Source: Gammaproteobacteria bacterium
GTDB taxonomy: Bacteria > Pseudomonadota > Gammaproteobacteria > Steroidobacterales > GCA-2729495
NCBI GenBank assembly: GCA_030583605.1
Contig: CP129466.1
Span: 2,177,001-2,241,000, forward strand
Reading direction: 5' to 3'
Length of the DNA: 64,000 nt
This document shows positions 18,616-28,748 of the stretch, piece after piece. Below the pieces are notes generated by a model that worked only from the letters and a program-made list of their open reading frames with translations, was not told the origin of the DNA and searched no databases. Numbering within the stretch: position 1 is the first letter of the stretch; each line of letters begins with the position of its first letter. The position numbers and the translations under genes were made by a program.

Positions 18616-19122
18616 TCAGTCGATGCGTTCCAGCGTACTGCAGTCCAGGCGATCCAGGAGCTCCCCGATTCGGCCATGCCCCGGTATGGTCAGGGCCGGC
18701 GCGATTTCCTGCAGCGGGAACAATACAAAATTTCGCTCGGCAATGCCCGGATGCGGCAGGGTCAGTCCGTCTTCTGCGCACCGCGACTGGCCGAACATGA
18801 GCAGATCCAGGTCGAGCGCGCGCGGGCCCCAGCGCGTGTTCACATCCCGCACGCGCCCGTGCGCATCCTCGATGCCCTTCAATGCCGCCAGCAGCGCGCG
18901 GGCGGTGAGCTGCGTCACCAAGGCGGCGGCCGCATTGACGAACGGCGGCTGGGGAATCGGACCGAGGGGTGGATTGCGAAAAAAACCCGAATGCGCCACG
19001 AGCCGGGTGTGTGGCAACCGGCCCAGCTCCGCCAGTGCGCGCCTGAGCTGGCCGGGCGGATCATCCAGGTTGCTGCCGAGACCAACGTAGGCGGGCACCC
19101 ACAGCGCGGTGTCAGCTGCCAT
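18616..19122 (-). CDS. folK: HPPK: 6-hydroxymethyl-dihydropterin pyrophosphokinase
   Basis: FolK (168 aa from the ATG at 19122) pyrophosphorylates 6-hydroxymethyl-7,8-dihydropterin in folate synthesis. Motifs include AYVGLGSNL at the start, FVNAA in the middle, RWGPRALDLDLLMFG with the catalytic metal aspartates, and LPHPGIAERNFVL. GGAG lies 9 nt before this ATG. An alternative ATG at 19155 forms an ATGA overlap with the pcnB stop and would add 11 residues; both are plausible. pcnB-folK adjacency is conserved. Confidence 0.95.
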   Translation of the reverse strand: MAADTALWVPAYVGLGSNLDDPPGQLRRALAELGRLPHTRLVAHSGFFRNPPLGPIPQPPFVNAAAALVTQLTARALLAALKGIEDAHGRVRDVNTRWGPRALDLDLLMFGQSRCAEDGLTLPHPGIAERNFVLFPLQEIAPALTIPGHGRIGELLDRLDCSTLERID

Positions 19123-19151
19123 GCATTCACGCTCCGGCGATTCGCCGGCGT

Positions 19152-20504
19152 TCACGCCGATGGCGATGGGCCGGAGACCGCGCCCGCACGCCCTCGCGAC
19201 CCACGTCGCCCACCACGCCGGCGTTTCCTGCCAGCCCCCTCGCGGTCGAGGCCGATCTCACGACGCTGCTGCTCGGGTGGCAGCGACTGGATGGTCGTCC
19301 ACCAATGCGCGAGATCAGCATCGGCGTTGCCGACCGCCGCACGCAACATCAGCAGGTCGTAGGCGGCCCGGAAGCGCTTGCTCTCCAGGAACGCCAGCGC
19401 CCGCGCCCCTTGTGTCTTGTCGAACCGGCTCTGCAGCTGCAACATTTCGCGCATCGGAATGGAAAACCGCCGCGGCAGAGCGATGCGCTCGGTCTGCAGG
19501 CGGGTGAGTTCGGCCGCGGCCTGCGCCAGCGCCTGATAGTCGGCCATGCCCTGCCCCGTCAGTTCAACTGTGCGGTCACCGACCGGGCCCCAGAGCAGCA
19601 CCCCGAACAGGAACATCGGTGTAACCGGTTGTTCTGCCGCGACCCGCGCATCGGTGCTGGCGAGCGCCTGCTCGATGAAGCGCTCACGGGCATCCCCGCC
19701 GGGGCCCAGCCAGCGCGCTGTGGCGGCAAACAGGTGCTCGAAGAGTCCGAACCGGCGCAGCTCGCGGTAGCTCGCCAGCGCATGCCCGGTCTGGAACAGC
19801 TTCAGGAACTCATCGAACAGCCGCGCCGCCGGCACCCCATCGACGAGGTGAGCGAGCCGGGCCATCGGTGCGGCGGTCTCAGGGTGCACCGTGAACCCGA
19901 GCTTGGCGGCAAAGCGGGCCGCGCGCAGCATCCGCACCGGATCCTCCGGGTAGCGCAACTCCGGGTCGCCGATCAGGCGAAGCTGCCGGGCCTGCACATC
20001 GGCGAAGCCGCCGACGAAATCCCACACCGAGAAATCGGCAATGTCGTAGTACAGCGCGTTGGCGGTGAAATCGCGCCGCCACACATCCTCCTCGATCGAG
20101 CCGTAGACGTTGTCGCGGATCAGCCTGCCGGTCTCGGCCGACACCTCGCGATGCTCACTGCTCATCGCCTCGGTGCCGAGCCCGCGGAAAGTGGCAACCT
20201 CGATGATTTCGCGCCCGTAGCGCACGTGCGCCAGGCGGAAGCGGCGCCCGATCAGCCGGCAGTTGCCGAACAGTGCCCGCACCTCCTCCGGATGGGCATC
20301 GGTGGCGACGTCGAAATCTTTCGGGTGCCTGCCGAGCAGCAGGTCGCGTACGCTGCCGCCCACGAGACAGGCCTTGTAGCCTGCATCCTTCAGGCGATAC
20401 AGAACCTTCAGCGCGCTCTTCGAGATGTCTGCGCGGGAAATATTGTGCTCGGAGCGCGGAATGATGGTGGGCTCATGGCGCACCGGTTGTGAATGATCTG
20501 TCAA
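19152..20504 (-). CDS. pcnB: poly(A) polymerase I
   Basis: PcnB (450 aa) adds 3' poly(A) tails that promote RNA decay. It belongs to the tRNA nucleotidyltransferase superfamily, with GGSVRDLLLG and the metal-binding DFDVAT near the N-terminus and RRDFTANALYYD further on. The C-terminus is a Lys/Arg-rich tail (GRKRRRGGRRGSRGRAG), typical of PcnB rather than CCA-adding enzymes. The frame remains open upstream across the tRNA-Glu gene, so the true start must be downstream of it. TTG at 20504, preceded by AGGG, is chosen; a GTG at 20483 is an alternative. Confidence 0.93.
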   Translation of the reverse strand: MTDHSQPVRHEPTIIPRSEHNISRADISKSALKVLYRLKDAGYKACLVGGSVRDLLLGRHPKDFDVATDAHPEEVRALFGNCRLIGRRFRLAHVRYGREIIEVATFRGLGTEAMSSEHREVSAETGRLIRDNVYGSIEEDVWRRDFTANALYYDIADFSVWDFVGGFADVQARQLRLIGDPELRYPEDPVRMLRAARFAAKLGFTVHPETAAPMARLAHLVDGVPAARLFDEFLKLFQTGHALASYRELRRFGLFEHLFAATARWLGPGGDARERFIEQALASTDARVAAEQPVTPMFLFGVLLWGPVGDRTVELTGQGMADYQALAQAAAELTRLQTERIALPRRFSIPMREMLQLQSRFDKTQGARALAFLESKRFRAAYDLLMLRAAVGNADADLAHWWTTIQSLPPEQQRREIGLDREGAGRKRRRGGRRGSRGRAGAVSGPSPSA

Positions 20505-20517
20505 TGCGCGCCCTGGC

Positions 20518-20546
20518 TTGTGAGATGGTCGGCGCAACCTATAATA
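20518..20546 (+). promoter_or_regulatory. promoter of tRNA-Glu, symmetric -10
   Basis: TTGTGA (20518-20523) and a perfect TATAAT (20540-20545) are separated by 16 nt, placing the start about 35 nt before the tRNA. The extended TATAATA also reads as TATTAT on the minus strand (20546-20541), where it could serve pcnB with a short leader. Confidence 0.65.
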
Positions 20547-20585
20547 GCAGCCCGCTCGCGCTCCCGGACGCCGGGATGAGCGCCC

Positions 20586-20661
20586 GCTCCCTTCGTCTAG
20601 CGGTCCAGGACGCGGCCCTCTCAAGGCTGAAACGCGGGTTCGATTCCCGCAGGGAGCGCCA
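20586..20661 (+). tRNA. tRNA-Glu (anticodon CTC)
   Basis: This 76-nt tRNA has an encoded CCA. The acceptor stem GCTCCCT pairs with AGGGAGC (20651-20657), followed by discriminator G and CCA (20659-20661). The anticodon loop CTCTCAA gives CTC, reading GAG. The T arm is CGGGTTCGATTCCCG. The presence of CTC in addition to the usual TTC isoacceptor is common in GC-rich genomes. A GC-only hairpin (CGGGCG 20678-20683 with CGCCCG 20688-20693) follows without a T tract. Confidence 0.96.
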
Positions 20662-20746
20662 GGTCTCTCCACGCCGCCGGGCGCAGGCGCCCGAGGCCCG
20701 GCCGCCATCCGACGGGCAGCACCGGATCGCGGCCCAGGATTCGTCC

Positions 20747-21184
20747 ATGTCACCAGCACCACCCGCCGCCGGATTGCCGCGCCGACTGACCGCTGCCTGT
20801 TACGACCTGCTGCTGCTCGCCGGCGTGCTCGTTACGACCTCCTTTCCGGTCCTGATCGTGCGTGGCGACGGAGCGGTGCCTGCAGGCAGCACCGTGTACC
20901 GGGCGTTCCTCGTGGCACAGATCGCCGCGTACTTCATATTCTTCTGGTGGCGGGGCGGCCAGACGCCCGGCATGCGGGCGTGGAATATCCGGGTGGAAGA
21001 CCATCGCGGCGGCGGCCTGCGCCTTGCCGCCTGTTGCGGCCGGTTCGCCGCCTGCCTGCTGTCCGCCGCGGCGTTGGGCCTCGGCTTCCTCTGGGCACTC
21101 GGCAACCCGGGCCGCCGCGGCTGGCATGACCGGCTCTGCGGGAGCCGCGTCGTGCGAACACCCGGCCGCCAGGTTCCGACGTAA
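20747..21184 (+). CDS. RDD-family membrane protein
   Basis: This 145-aa protein starts at the ATG at 20747, preceded by AGGA. RDD-type features are the early RRLTAACYDLLLL (Arg plus Asp within the first membrane segment), GGQTPGMRAWNIRV between the second and third segments, and WHDRL near the end. Three hydrophobic segments are visible. The function is unknown; RDD proteins are suggested to act in transport. It follows tRNA-Glu by 85 bp and may share its promoter. The lptG stop is only 6 bp from its own stop, in convergent orientation. Confidence 0.88.
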   Translation: MSPAPPAAGLPRRLTAACYDLLLLAGVLVTTSFPVLIVRGDGAVPAGSTVYRAFLVAQIAAYFIFFWWRGGQTPGMRAWNIRVEDHRGGGLRLAACCGRFAACLLSAAALGLGFLWALGNPGRRGWHDRLCGSRVVRTPGRQVPT

Positions 21185-21190
21185 GCGTCG

Positions 21191-22258
21191 TCAGCGGGCC
21201 CGTGCCAGCGCCGCCGCACTGGCACCCGCCAGCAGCAGCGTCGGCAACCAGCCGATCAGCACCGGGTGCAGCTTGTAGACCTCGCCGCCATCGGCAAGCG
21301 CACGACTGATCAGGAAATAGGCAAGGCCGATCACGATGCCGATGATCATCCGTGCACCGGTACCGTCGCGCCGCAACTGGCCGAAGGCGAAACTCAGTGC
21401 GAGGACGCACATCGGCATCACGGCAACCGACGCTGCGATACGTCCCCAGAATGCGGCTTCGTAGCGGTGGGAATCGAGGCCGTTCTCACGCAGATAACGC
21501 GCAAAGCGCCACAGCGCCAGCCCGTTGAGCGCCTCGGCGCGAACAATCGTCAGGCTCAGCAGTTCCGGGCTGAGCCCGGTTGGCTCGGCGAAGGTCTTCT
21601 CCCGGCGCACGGTAACGCCCTGTGCATCGAACCTGGTCTCGGAAAAATTGTTCAGGGTCCACTCCCCTCCGCCACCGATTCCCGCCGAATCGGCGCGCGC
21701 AATGCTCGCGAGGCGCCCCGCGGATTCGAGCCTGAACAGGTACACACCACCGAAACTCGTCGGATCGCCCATGCGGCTCATGTTCATGATCGTGTTGCCG
21801 TCGCGCACCCAGGCAGACTGCGCGCTCGCCAGACCCGATGGGCCGTGCATGGCAAACGTGCGGAACTGGCGGGAGTACCGCTCCAGCGGCGGCGCGAGAT
21901 AGAGGCCAAGGGCCATGGTAATCACCGACAGGAGCGCCGCGCTGACCAGCACGGACCGGGCAAGCGACACGGCCGAGATCCCGGCCGCCCTCAGGGCGAT
22001 CATCTCGCTCGCATTTGCGAGCGAGCCGAGCCCGAGCAGGCCGCCGAGCAGCGCGGCCATCGGCAGCATGACGAATGCCAGCTCCGGCAGCTTCATCGCC
22101 GCGTAGGCGATGCCTTGTAATACCCCGTACTCGCCCACGCCGACGTCGTCGAGCTGCCCGACGAACTCGATGAATCCACCGAGCGCGAGCAATACGGCGA
22201 TCACCATCAGGGTCGAGCGCAGGATCGCACGCCCGAGATAGCCGCGGATCACGGTCAT
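21191..22258 (-). CDS. lptG: LPS export permease LptG
   Basis: LptG (355 aa) is one of two membrane subunits of the LptB2FG transporter that extracts LPS from the inner membrane. It starts MTVIRGYLGRAIL and has three N-terminal membrane segments, a periplasmic beta-jellyroll domain (about residues 130-260) and three C-terminal segments, the YjgP/YjgQ architecture. The ATG overlaps the lptF stop (ATGA at 22255-22258). The frame continues open upstream into lptF, but that part is a shadow. Confidence 0.94.
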   Translation of the reverse strand: MTVIRGYLGRAILRSTLMVIAVLLALGGFIEFVGQLDDVGVGEYGVLQGIAYAAMKLPELAFVMLPMAALLGGLLGLGSLANASEMIALRAAGISAVSLARSVLVSAALLSVITMALGLYLAPPLERYSRQFRTFAMHGPSGLASAQSAWVRDGNTIMNMSRMGDPTSFGGVYLFRLESAGRLASIARADSAGIGGGGEWTLNNFSETRFDAQGVTVRREKTFAEPTGLSPELLSLTIVRAEALNGLALWRFARYLRENGLDSHRYEAAFWGRIAASVAVMPMCVLALSFAFGQLRRDGTGARMIIGIVIGLAYFLISRALADGGEVYKLHPVLIGWLPTLLLAGASAAALARAR

Positions 22259-23355
22259 GACGCCACCCGCCGCCAGATCGCCCGCCACGGACCGAGGGTA
22301 CCGAATCGCACGGCGAGCAACAGCGCCGCCACGGCGAAGAACAGCGCGTGGACCCACCACATGCCCAGGGCCGGCGGCACCTGGCCGCGCTCCAGCCAGA
22401 CCTTGGCGGCGCCAAGAAGGTTCGCGTAGGTCACGTAGATGAGCACGCCCGCTCCAATGCCGGCATAGCGGCCCTGACGTGGCGAGGAACGTCCCAGCGG
22501 CACCGCCAGAAACGCGAGCACCAGCGCCATCAGGGGAATCGACGCGCGCCACTGCAACTCCGCGATCTCGCCAGGATCGGCCGAGCGGAGCAGAGACGTC
22601 ACCGGTCGCGCCTCGGGATCCAGTTCCACCGGCCGGCGATCGGGCAGCGAGAACGGGATGCCGTGTTCTGCGAACTCGATGATCCGGAACTGGAGCCCGC
22701 CGGGCTCGCCCTCGTAGCGACGGCCATCGGCGAAGGTCAGCATCTTCACGCCGGGATCGTCGGTATCACGCTGCCAGGCCTCGGCGGCCACGATGACCTC
22801 GACGATGGCCTCGCGCCGCCGCTGCACGAACACGTTGCGCAGCCGTCCGTCAGGGCTGACCGACTCCGCGTACACCACCGCATCGGCGCGGCCGAAACTG
22901 ACGAAACGGCCCGGGTCCATCGCCCGCAGATCGGAGCGCTCGCGTGCGTCCTGCGCGATGTGCTGCACCTCGCGCACTGCCCACGGCGCCGCATCGAGCG
23001 CGAGCCACGCCGCAACGGCCGTGAGCAGCGCTGCAAACGCGAGGATGGGCCGATACAGCCTGGCCGGCCCGATACCGCAGGCCATCAGGGCATACATCTC
23101 GCTGTCGCGATACAAACGCCCCATCGCCAGCAGCACCGAAAGGAACAGGCCCACCGGGATCAGGATGGTGAGGTACTGAATGCTCGTCAGCATCATCACC
23201 TTCAACACTGCGTCCTTGGGAAACCTGTTCGCCGCCGCGTCGCCCAGGACTTCGGCGAACTGGCTCGTGACGAGAATCGCCAGGAGCACCAGTGTAACGG
23301 CCAGCCAGGCCTGGGCCGTTTCCCTGAAGACGTAGCGACTGGCGATGGTGGTCAT
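22255..23355 (-). CDS. lptF: LPS export permease LptF
   Basis: LptF (366 aa) pairs with LptG. It begins MTTIASRYVFRETAQAWLAV, has the same six-segment layout with a periplasmic domain, and shows GRLYRDSEMYALMACGIG, the coupling-helix region that contacts LptB. Met at 23355 is chosen by comparison with the family. Upstream ATGs at 23379 and 23406 would add unconserved residues. It is divergent from pepA, a pairing typical of gammaproteobacteria. Confidence 0.93.
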   Translation of the reverse strand: MTTIASRYVFRETAQAWLAVTLVLLAILVTSQFAEVLGDAAANRFPKDAVLKVMMLTSIQYLTILIPVGLFLSVLLAMGRLYRDSEMYALMACGIGPARLYRPILAFAALLTAVAAWLALDAAPWAVREVQHIAQDARERSDLRAMDPGRFVSFGRADAVVYAESVSPDGRLRNVFVQRRREAIVEVIVAAEAWQRDTDDPGVKMLTFADGRRYEGEPGGLQFRIIEFAEHGIPFSLPDRRPVELDPEARPVTSLLRSADPGEIAELQWRASIPLMALVLAFLAVPLGRSSPRQGRYAGIGAGVLIYVTYANLLGAAKVWLERGQVPPALGMWWVHALFFAVAALLLAVRFGTLGPWRAIWRRVAS

Positions 23356-23557
23356 GACGACCGGCCCGCGGCAGCGCATGACCCGCCCTGGTCGCAGCCT
23401 TGCCATGCAATCGCGATGATCCGGTACACTACGTTGCGCCTGTGCGGGGGGAGCGCGTAGTTGAAGACGCCCGGCTATCATCCGGGTCGCCCCGAGTGGC
23501 CGTCAAGCCGGTTACGCGATCGAATCTGCACGCCACAAACTGCAGACGGAGAGACGC

Positions 23558-25042
23558 ATGCGTTTTCAGGTCAGGACCGCGACCGCTTCCCGGCAACGGG
23601 CGGCGTGCATCGTTCTTCCCGCTTTTTCCAGGGGCGCGCTCCCGCAGGCGACACGCGACGCTGATCGCGCCGCCAAAGGATTCATCCGGTCGGTCATCGC
23701 GAGTGGCGATTTCAGCGGCGAGGCAGGAGCGACGCTGCTGCTGCCGAAAGTCCCGGGCCTCGCCTGCCCGCGCGTGCTCCTGGTCGGGCTTGGCGAGCGC
23801 GCAAAGTACGACCGCAAAGCCTGCCGCAAGGCCATGCGCAGCGCCTTCGCCGCCATCACCAGGACGCGCGCGGGCAACGTGGTGTCCTACCTCGGCACGG
23901 AGCTGCCACGCAACGCCGACGCCTATCGTTGTGCCCGCATCGCCATCGAGACCTGGTACGAGGCGAGCTACCGTTTTCTTGAAATGAAGACCCGCGATCG
24001 CAACAAGGGCAAGGTCAGACAGACCGCGATCGGGCTCGCCGCCACACGCGGGAACGCAGCCGAAGTCCGGCGCGGCATCGCGCACGGCCTCGCCGTCGGC
24101 AATGCCGTATGGCTGGCACGCGACCTCGGCAACCTGCCACCGAATCGCTGCACGCCGACCTACCTGATGCAACAGGCACGCGCCGTGGCGGGGCGTTTCC
24201 GGCGCCTGCACGTCCAGGTGCTGAGCGAGCCGCAGATGCGCCGCCTCGGGATGGGCTCGCTGCTCTCGGTGACGGCCGGCAGCCGCCAACCCGCGCGCTT
24301 CATCATCCTGCGTTACCGCAGCGGGCGAAAAGCCCGTTCTCCCGTCGTGCTCGTCGGGAAGGGAATCACCTTCGACACCGGCGGCATTTCGCTCAAGCCC
24401 GGCCCGCAGATGGACGAGATGAAGTACGACATGAGCGGCGCGGGCGCCGTGCTGGCCGTGATGCAGGCGGTGGCCGAACTCGGGCTGCCCATCGACGTGG
24501 TCGGACTGATGCCGGCCTGCGAGAACATGCCTGGCGGCAATGCGACGCGCCCCGGCGACATCGTGCGCTCCATGTCGGGCCAGACGGTGGAGATCCTCAA
24601 CACGGATGCGGAAGGCCGCCTGATACTCTGCGACGCGCTGAATTACGGGCTGAGGTTCAAGCCCGTCGCGATGATCGATATCGCGACCCTGACCGGCGCC
24701 TGCGTGGTGGCGCTCGGCAAGCTGCGCAGCGGCCTGATGTCGAACTCGGACGATCTGTCGAAGACCCTGCTCGAAGCGGGCGAGCTGGCGGACGACCCTG
24801 CATGGCGGCTGCCGCTCGACGAGGAGTACATGGATCAGCTGAAAAGCCCGTTTGCCGATGTGGCGAACATCGGCGGCAGGGACGCGGGCACGATCACCGC
24901 CGCCGCCTTCCTCTCGCGTTTTGTCGGCGAGACCGCCTGGGCCCACCTCGACATTGCCGGCACCGCATGGGTCACCTCGCCGCAGAAAGGCAGCACGGGG
25001 CGACCCGTGCCCCTGCTGGTCGAGTATCTCCTCAATCAATAG
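23558..25042 (+). CDS. pepA: leucyl aminopeptidase (M17)
   Basis: PepA (494 aa) is a cytosolic two-metal aminopeptidase. In E. coli the protein also binds DNA in plasmid dimer resolution and carAB control. The catalytic domain shows VGKGITFDTGGISLKP (Lys and Asp ligands), YDMSGAGA, the signature NTDAEGRL and a catalytic Arg in that loop. The N-terminal macro-like domain covers about residues 1-170 and is unusually Arg-rich. GGAGA lies just before the ATG. A weak TTGCCA/TACACT pair with 19-nt spacing lies in the divergent region at 23400-23430. Confidence 0.95.
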   Translation: MRFQVRTATASRQRAACIVLPAFSRGALPQATRDADRAAKGFIRSVIASGDFSGEAGATLLLPKVPGLACPRVLLVGLGERAKYDRKACRKAMRSAFAAITRTRAGNVVSYLGTELPRNADAYRCARIAIETWYEASYRFLEMKTRDRNKGKVRQTAIGLAATRGNAAEVRRGIAHGLAVGNAVWLARDLGNLPPNRCTPTYLMQQARAVAGRFRRLHVQVLSEPQMRRLGMGSLLSVTAGSRQPARFIILRYRSGRKARSPVVLVGKGITFDTGGISLKPGPQMDEMKYDMSGAGAVLAVMQAVAELGLPIDVVGLMPACENMPGGNATRPGDIVRSMSGQTVEILNTDAEGRLILCDALNYGLRFKPVAMIDIATLTGACVVALGKLRSGLMSNSDDLSKTLLEAGELADDPAWRLPLDEEYMDQLKSPFADVANIGGRDAGTITAAAFLSRFVGETAWAHLDIAGTAWVTSPQKGSTGRPVPLLVEYLLNQ

Positions 25043-25050
25043 GAGCTATC

Positions 25051-25533
25051 ATGGGCCGGGCCGCCGCCCGGCCCTCCCCGAGCTGGAACCAACCCTTGCC
25101 AGACCCCGGTCGTGTTGATTTCTATGTCCTCACAGGGCCCCAGACAACGGCCAGGCTGGCCTTCGTCTGCCGTCTCGCCGAGAAGGCCTATCGGCTCGAT
25201 CACCGCGTCCACGTGCAGGCGGGTTCCCCCGCGCAGGCCGCCGAGCTCGATGATCTGCTCTGGACCTTCCGGCAGGGAAGTTTTGTCCCCCACGAGGTGA
25301 TGCAACCGGGCCAGCCGGTGCAGGCACGGGTCACGATCGGCCTCGATGAACCGCCGGAGGCCGATGTATTGATCAATCTCACGGACCATATCCCGCCGTT
25401 CGAGGGACGTTTCGCGCGCGTGGTGGAGATCGTCGATGAGTCCGCCGACGGGCGGCAACTCGCCCGCGAGCGCTACCGCGGCTACCAGCAACTCGGTCGC
25501 GAGACCACCACCCACAGGATCGGCGAGCCATGA
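25051..25533 (+). CDS. holC: DNA polymerase III chi subunit HolC
   Basis: HolC (160 aa) is the chi subunit of the clamp-loader complex and contacts SSB. RVDFYVLTGP begins the conserved domain after about 20 residues of variable leader. KAYRLDHRVHV, LDDLLWTFRQGSFVPHE and NLTDHIPPF are typical. The ATG at 25051 has AGGAG five bases upstream, overlapping the pepA stop region, so it is translated with pepA. The order pepA-holC-valS is conserved. Confidence 0.92.
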   Translation: MGRAAARPSPSWNQPLPDPGRVDFYVLTGPQTTARLAFVCRLAEKAYRLDHRVHVQAGSPAQAAELDDLLWTFRQGSFVPHEVMQPGQPVQARVTIGLDEPPEADVLINLTDHIPPFEGRFARVVEIVDESADGRQLARERYRGYQQLGRETTTHRIGEP

Positions 25534-25820
25534 CGGAGAAAAAGATCCCGGTGCTGACCGAGATGGTCGCAGGCCCGGGCGAGAAGATCTGGCCGTCGGC
25601 GCAGGTGACGCCGGAGGAACTCGCGGAACTGCAGTCGCGCATTGCCACACGCGGCTACGCGCTGATGGAGCGGCTGCTGCACGAGTCGCTGCGCGAGATG
25701 GAGGCCAACCTCTTAGCTGACGTGATCGGCCGTCTGCGCAGCGAACTGCCGGACCTGATCGAGGACGCGCTGCACGAGCATTTCGCCGACCACGGCGCCC
25801 GGCGCCCGGAATCAGGCTGA
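25530..25820 (+). CDS. small unknown protein between holC and valS
   Basis: This 96-aa protein starts by ATGA overlap with holC and ends 3 bp before valS. It begins MTEKKIPVLTEMV, is acidic and mostly helical (LAELQSRIATRGYALMERLL, then LRSELPDLIEDALHEHF), and has no Cys motif or membrane segment. I do not recognise a named domain. Tight coupling on both sides argues that it is a real gene. A replication- or translation-related role is only suggested by its neighbours. Confidence 0.75.
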   Translation: MTEKKIPVLTEMVAGPGEKIWPSAQVTPEELAELQSRIATRGYALMERLLHESLREMEANLLADVIGRLRSELPDLIEDALHEHFADHGARRPESG

Positions 25821-25823
25821 GCC

Positions 25824-28616
25824 ATGGACAAGACCTACCAACCGGCCGCCATCGAGCGGCGGGTCTACCAGCGCTGGGAAAAAAGCGGCTTTTTCGCCGC
25901 AGCCGGTGACGGCCCCGCTTATTGCATCATGATCCCGCCGCCGAACGTGACGGGAACGCTGCACATGGGGCACGCTTTTCAGCACACGCTGATGGACGCC
26001 CTCACACGCTATCACCGCATGCTCGGCTGCCGCGCGCTGTGGCAGCCGGGAACCGATCACGCCGGCATTGCCACGCAGATGGTGGTCGAACGCCAGCTCG
26101 ACGCCGAAGGCAAACGCCGCCAGGACATCGGGCGCGACGCGTTCGTGGAGCGGGTCTGGCAATGGAAGGCGCAGTCCGGCGACACGATCTGCCGGCAGAT
26201 GCGCCGCCTGGGTGACTCGGTGGACTGGTCGCGCGACCGCTTCACCATGGACCCGGAACTCTCCCATGCGGTCACCGAGGTTTTCGTGCGCCTGCACGAG
26301 GAAAGGCTCATCTACCGCGGCAAACGCCTGGTGAACTGGGACCCGGTCCTGCACACGGCCCTGTCGGACCTCGAAGTCCTGTCAGAGCCCGAGCAGGGCT
26401 CGCTCTGGCACCTGCGCTACCCGCTCGCCGACGCAGACGGCCATCTCGTCGTGGCCACGACCCGTCCCGAAACGATGCTCGGGGATACCGCCGTTGCGGT
26501 GCATCCGCAGGACGGGCGATATACCGCGCTGATCGGCCGCCGCATCCGCCTGCCGCTCACCAGCCGCCTGATACCGATCATCGCGGATGAGCACGTCGAC
26601 CCCGCGTTCGGCTCGGGCTGCGTCAAGATCACGCCCGGTCACGACTTCCACGACTACGAAATCGGCCGCCGGCACGATCTCGCCCTCATCAATGTATTCG
26701 ACCGTAACGCCCATATCACGCGCGGCGAAGCGAGCGGCGAGATGGACGTCGGCATTCCCGCAGAACTCGTCGGACTCGACCGCTTCGCGGCGCGCGCCCG
26801 TGTCATCGAACTGCTGCAGGCCGACGGGCTCGTGGATAAAATCGAACCGCACACGCTGCCCGTGCCCCGGGGCGACCGCAGCGGCGCCGTGCTGGAGCCC
26901 TGGCTCACCGACCAGTGGTACGTACGGGTCGCCCCGCTCGCCGGACCCGCGATCGAGGCGGTCGAGGACGGCCGCATCCGCTTCGTGCCGGACAACTGGG
27001 CCAGGACCTACTTCCAGTGGATGCGCAATATCCAGGACTGGTGTATCAGCCGCCAGCTGTGGTGGGGACATCGCATCCCGGCCTGGTACGACGACGACGG
27101 CAACGCCTATGTCGGCCGCAGCGAAGCCGAAGTGCGCGCACGCCACGGTCTCGACGCCGGCATCCGCCTGAGCCAGGACGAAGACGTGCTCGACACCTGG
27201 TTTTCCTCCGCGCTCTGGCCCTTTTCCACGCTCGGCTGGCCGCGAGCGACGCCTGAACTCGGCTTCTTCTACCCGACCAGCGTGCTCGTCACCGGTTTCG
27301 ACATCATTTTTTTCTGGGTCGCCCGCATGATCATGATGGGGCTGAAGTTCGCGGGAGACGTGCCGTTCCGCGAGGTCTACATCACGGGGCTGATCCGCGA
27401 CGAGAACGGCGAGAAGATGTCGAAGTCCAAGGGAAACATCCTCGACCCGCTCGACCTCATCGACGGCGTGGACCTGCCAACGCTGCTCGCCAAGCGCACC
27501 AGCGGGCTGATGCAGCCGCACCTGCGGCCACGCATCGAGAAAGCGACCCGCAAGCAGTTCCCGCAGGGCATCCCGGAGTTCGGCACCGACGCGCTGCGTT
27601 TCACGTTCGCGGCACTCGCCAGCACCGGCCGCGATATCCGCTTCGACCTCAGCCGCACCGAGGGCTATCGCAATTTCTGCAACAAGCTGTGGAATGCCAC
27701 CCGCTTTGTGCTGATGAACGTCGAAGGACACGCCCTCGCCGCGAGCGGCGATGCCGCGACCAGCCTGCCCGACCGCTGGATCCGTTCGCGCCTCGGCCGG
27801 GCCGTGGCGACCGTCAAGGAGCAGCTGGCGGCGTATCGCTTCGATCTCGCAGCCCGCGCACTCTATGAGTTCACCTGGAACGAGTACTGCGACTGGTATC
27901 TCGAGCTGACCAAGCCCGTGCTGCAGGAGGGTGGCGCGGCACCAGCCGAACAGGCCCTGACCCGCCGCGCCCTGATCGACGTGCTCGAGGCGCTGTTGCG
28001 CGCATTGCACCCGCTGATGCCCTTCATCACCGAAGAACTCTGGCAACGGGTCAGGCCGTTGTCCGGCGCAACCGGGCCCACCGTTATGCTGCAGCCCTAC
28101 CCCTGCGTCGACGAGTATCCGGCCGACGACGCCGCCGAGGCGGAAATGGCCTGGCTGCAGGCCTTCGTGCTCGGCCTGCGCCAGATCCGCGGCGAAATGG
28201 ACATCGCTCCGGCGCGGCCACTGCCCGTGCTGCTGCAGGATGCCTCCGCCGAGGATCGCCGGCGCGTTGCCGCCCACGCGCACCTGCTGCGGCAACTGGC
28301 CAGGACCGAAAGCATCGACGTCCTCGACCCCGGCACGGAACCGCCGGTTGCAGCGACCGCGCTGCTGGGCGCCATGCGCATACTCGTGCCCATGGCCGGG
28401 CTCATCGACGTCGCCGGCGAGCGCGAGCGCCTCGGCAAGGCACTCGCACGGGCGCAGGCGGACCGGCAACGCATCGAAGGCAAGCTCGGTAATCGCCAGT
28501 TCACCGACAATGCGCCGCCCGCCGTCGTGGCGGGCGAGCGCGAGAAGCTCGCCAATACCCGCCGCGAGATCGCCCAGCTCGAAGAGCAGATCGCCCGCCT
28601 CGACCGGCTCGGCTGA
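25824..28616 (+). CDS. valS: valyl-tRNA synthetase
   Basis: ValS (930 aa) is a class I synthetase that charges tRNA-Val and edits misactivated threonine. The HIGH-type motif is in [14 protein letters not shown] and the KMSKS motif is [10 protein letters not shown]. The editing domain (CP1) lies between, with [17 protein letters not shown]. The C-terminus ends in a coiled coil that binds tRNA ([20 protein letters not shown]). The 132-bp spacer after valS contains no strong terminator, so separate transcription of gltB is assumed rather than seen. Confidence 0.97.
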   Translation: MDKTYQPAAIERRVYQRWEKSGFFAAAGDGPAYCIMIPPPNVTGTLHMGHAFQHTLMDALTRYHRMLGCRALWQPGTDHAGIATQMVVERQLDAEGKRRQDIGRDAFVERVWQWKAQSGDTICRQMRRLGDSVDWSRDRFTMDPELSHAVTEVFVRLHEERLIYRGKRLVNWDPVLHTALSDLEVLSEPEQGSLWHLRYPLADADGHLVVATTRPETMLGDTAVAVHPQDGRYTALIGRRIRLPLTSRLIPIIADEHVDPAFGSGCVKITPGHDFHDYEIGRRHDLALINVFDRNAHITRGEASGEMDVGIPAELVGLDRFAARARVIELLQADGLVDKIEPHTLPVPRGDRSGAVLEPWLTDQWYVRVAPLAGPAIEAVEDGRIRFVPDNWARTYFQWMRNIQDWCISRQLWWGHRIPAWYDDDGNAYVGRSEAEVRARHGLDAGIRLSQDEDVLDTWFSSALWPFSTLGWPRATPELGFFYPTSVLVTGFDIIFFWVARMIMMGLKFAGDVPFREVYITGLIRDENGEKMSKSKGNILDPLDLIDGVDLPTLLAKRTSGLMQPHLRPRIEKATRKQFPQGIPEFGTDALRFTFAALASTGRDIRFDLSRTEGYRNFCNKLWNATRFVLMNVEGHALAASGDAATSLPDRWIRSRLGRAVATVKEQLAAYRFDLAARALYEFTWNEYCDWYLELTKPVLQEGGAAPAEQALTRRALIDVLEALLRALHPLMPFITEELWQRVRPLSGATGPTVMLQPYPCVDEYPADDAAEAEMAWLQAFVLGLRQIRGEMDIAPARPLPVLLQDASAEDRRRVAAHAHLLRQLARTESIDVLDPGTEPPVAATALLGAMRILVPMAGLIDVAGERERLGKALARAQADRQRIEGKLGNRQFTDNAPPAVVAGEREKLANTRREIAQLEEQIARLDRLG

Positions 28617-28748
28617 CCAGCCCCGGGGCGGCGTATCTGCCGGATCGCAGCCAGCCGCTTTGCCGGCGCCCTTTTCCGGAAGCCTGCCGGCCCGTAGACT
28701 GGACGGCTGCAATGCCGTTCCGGACATAAGACTGCAGCGACCGCGGAC

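Noticed and set aside
20505..20762. N-terminal extension of pcnB across the tRNA-Glu gene
   Set aside because: A coding start there would read antisense through a complete tRNA and add no conserved residues.
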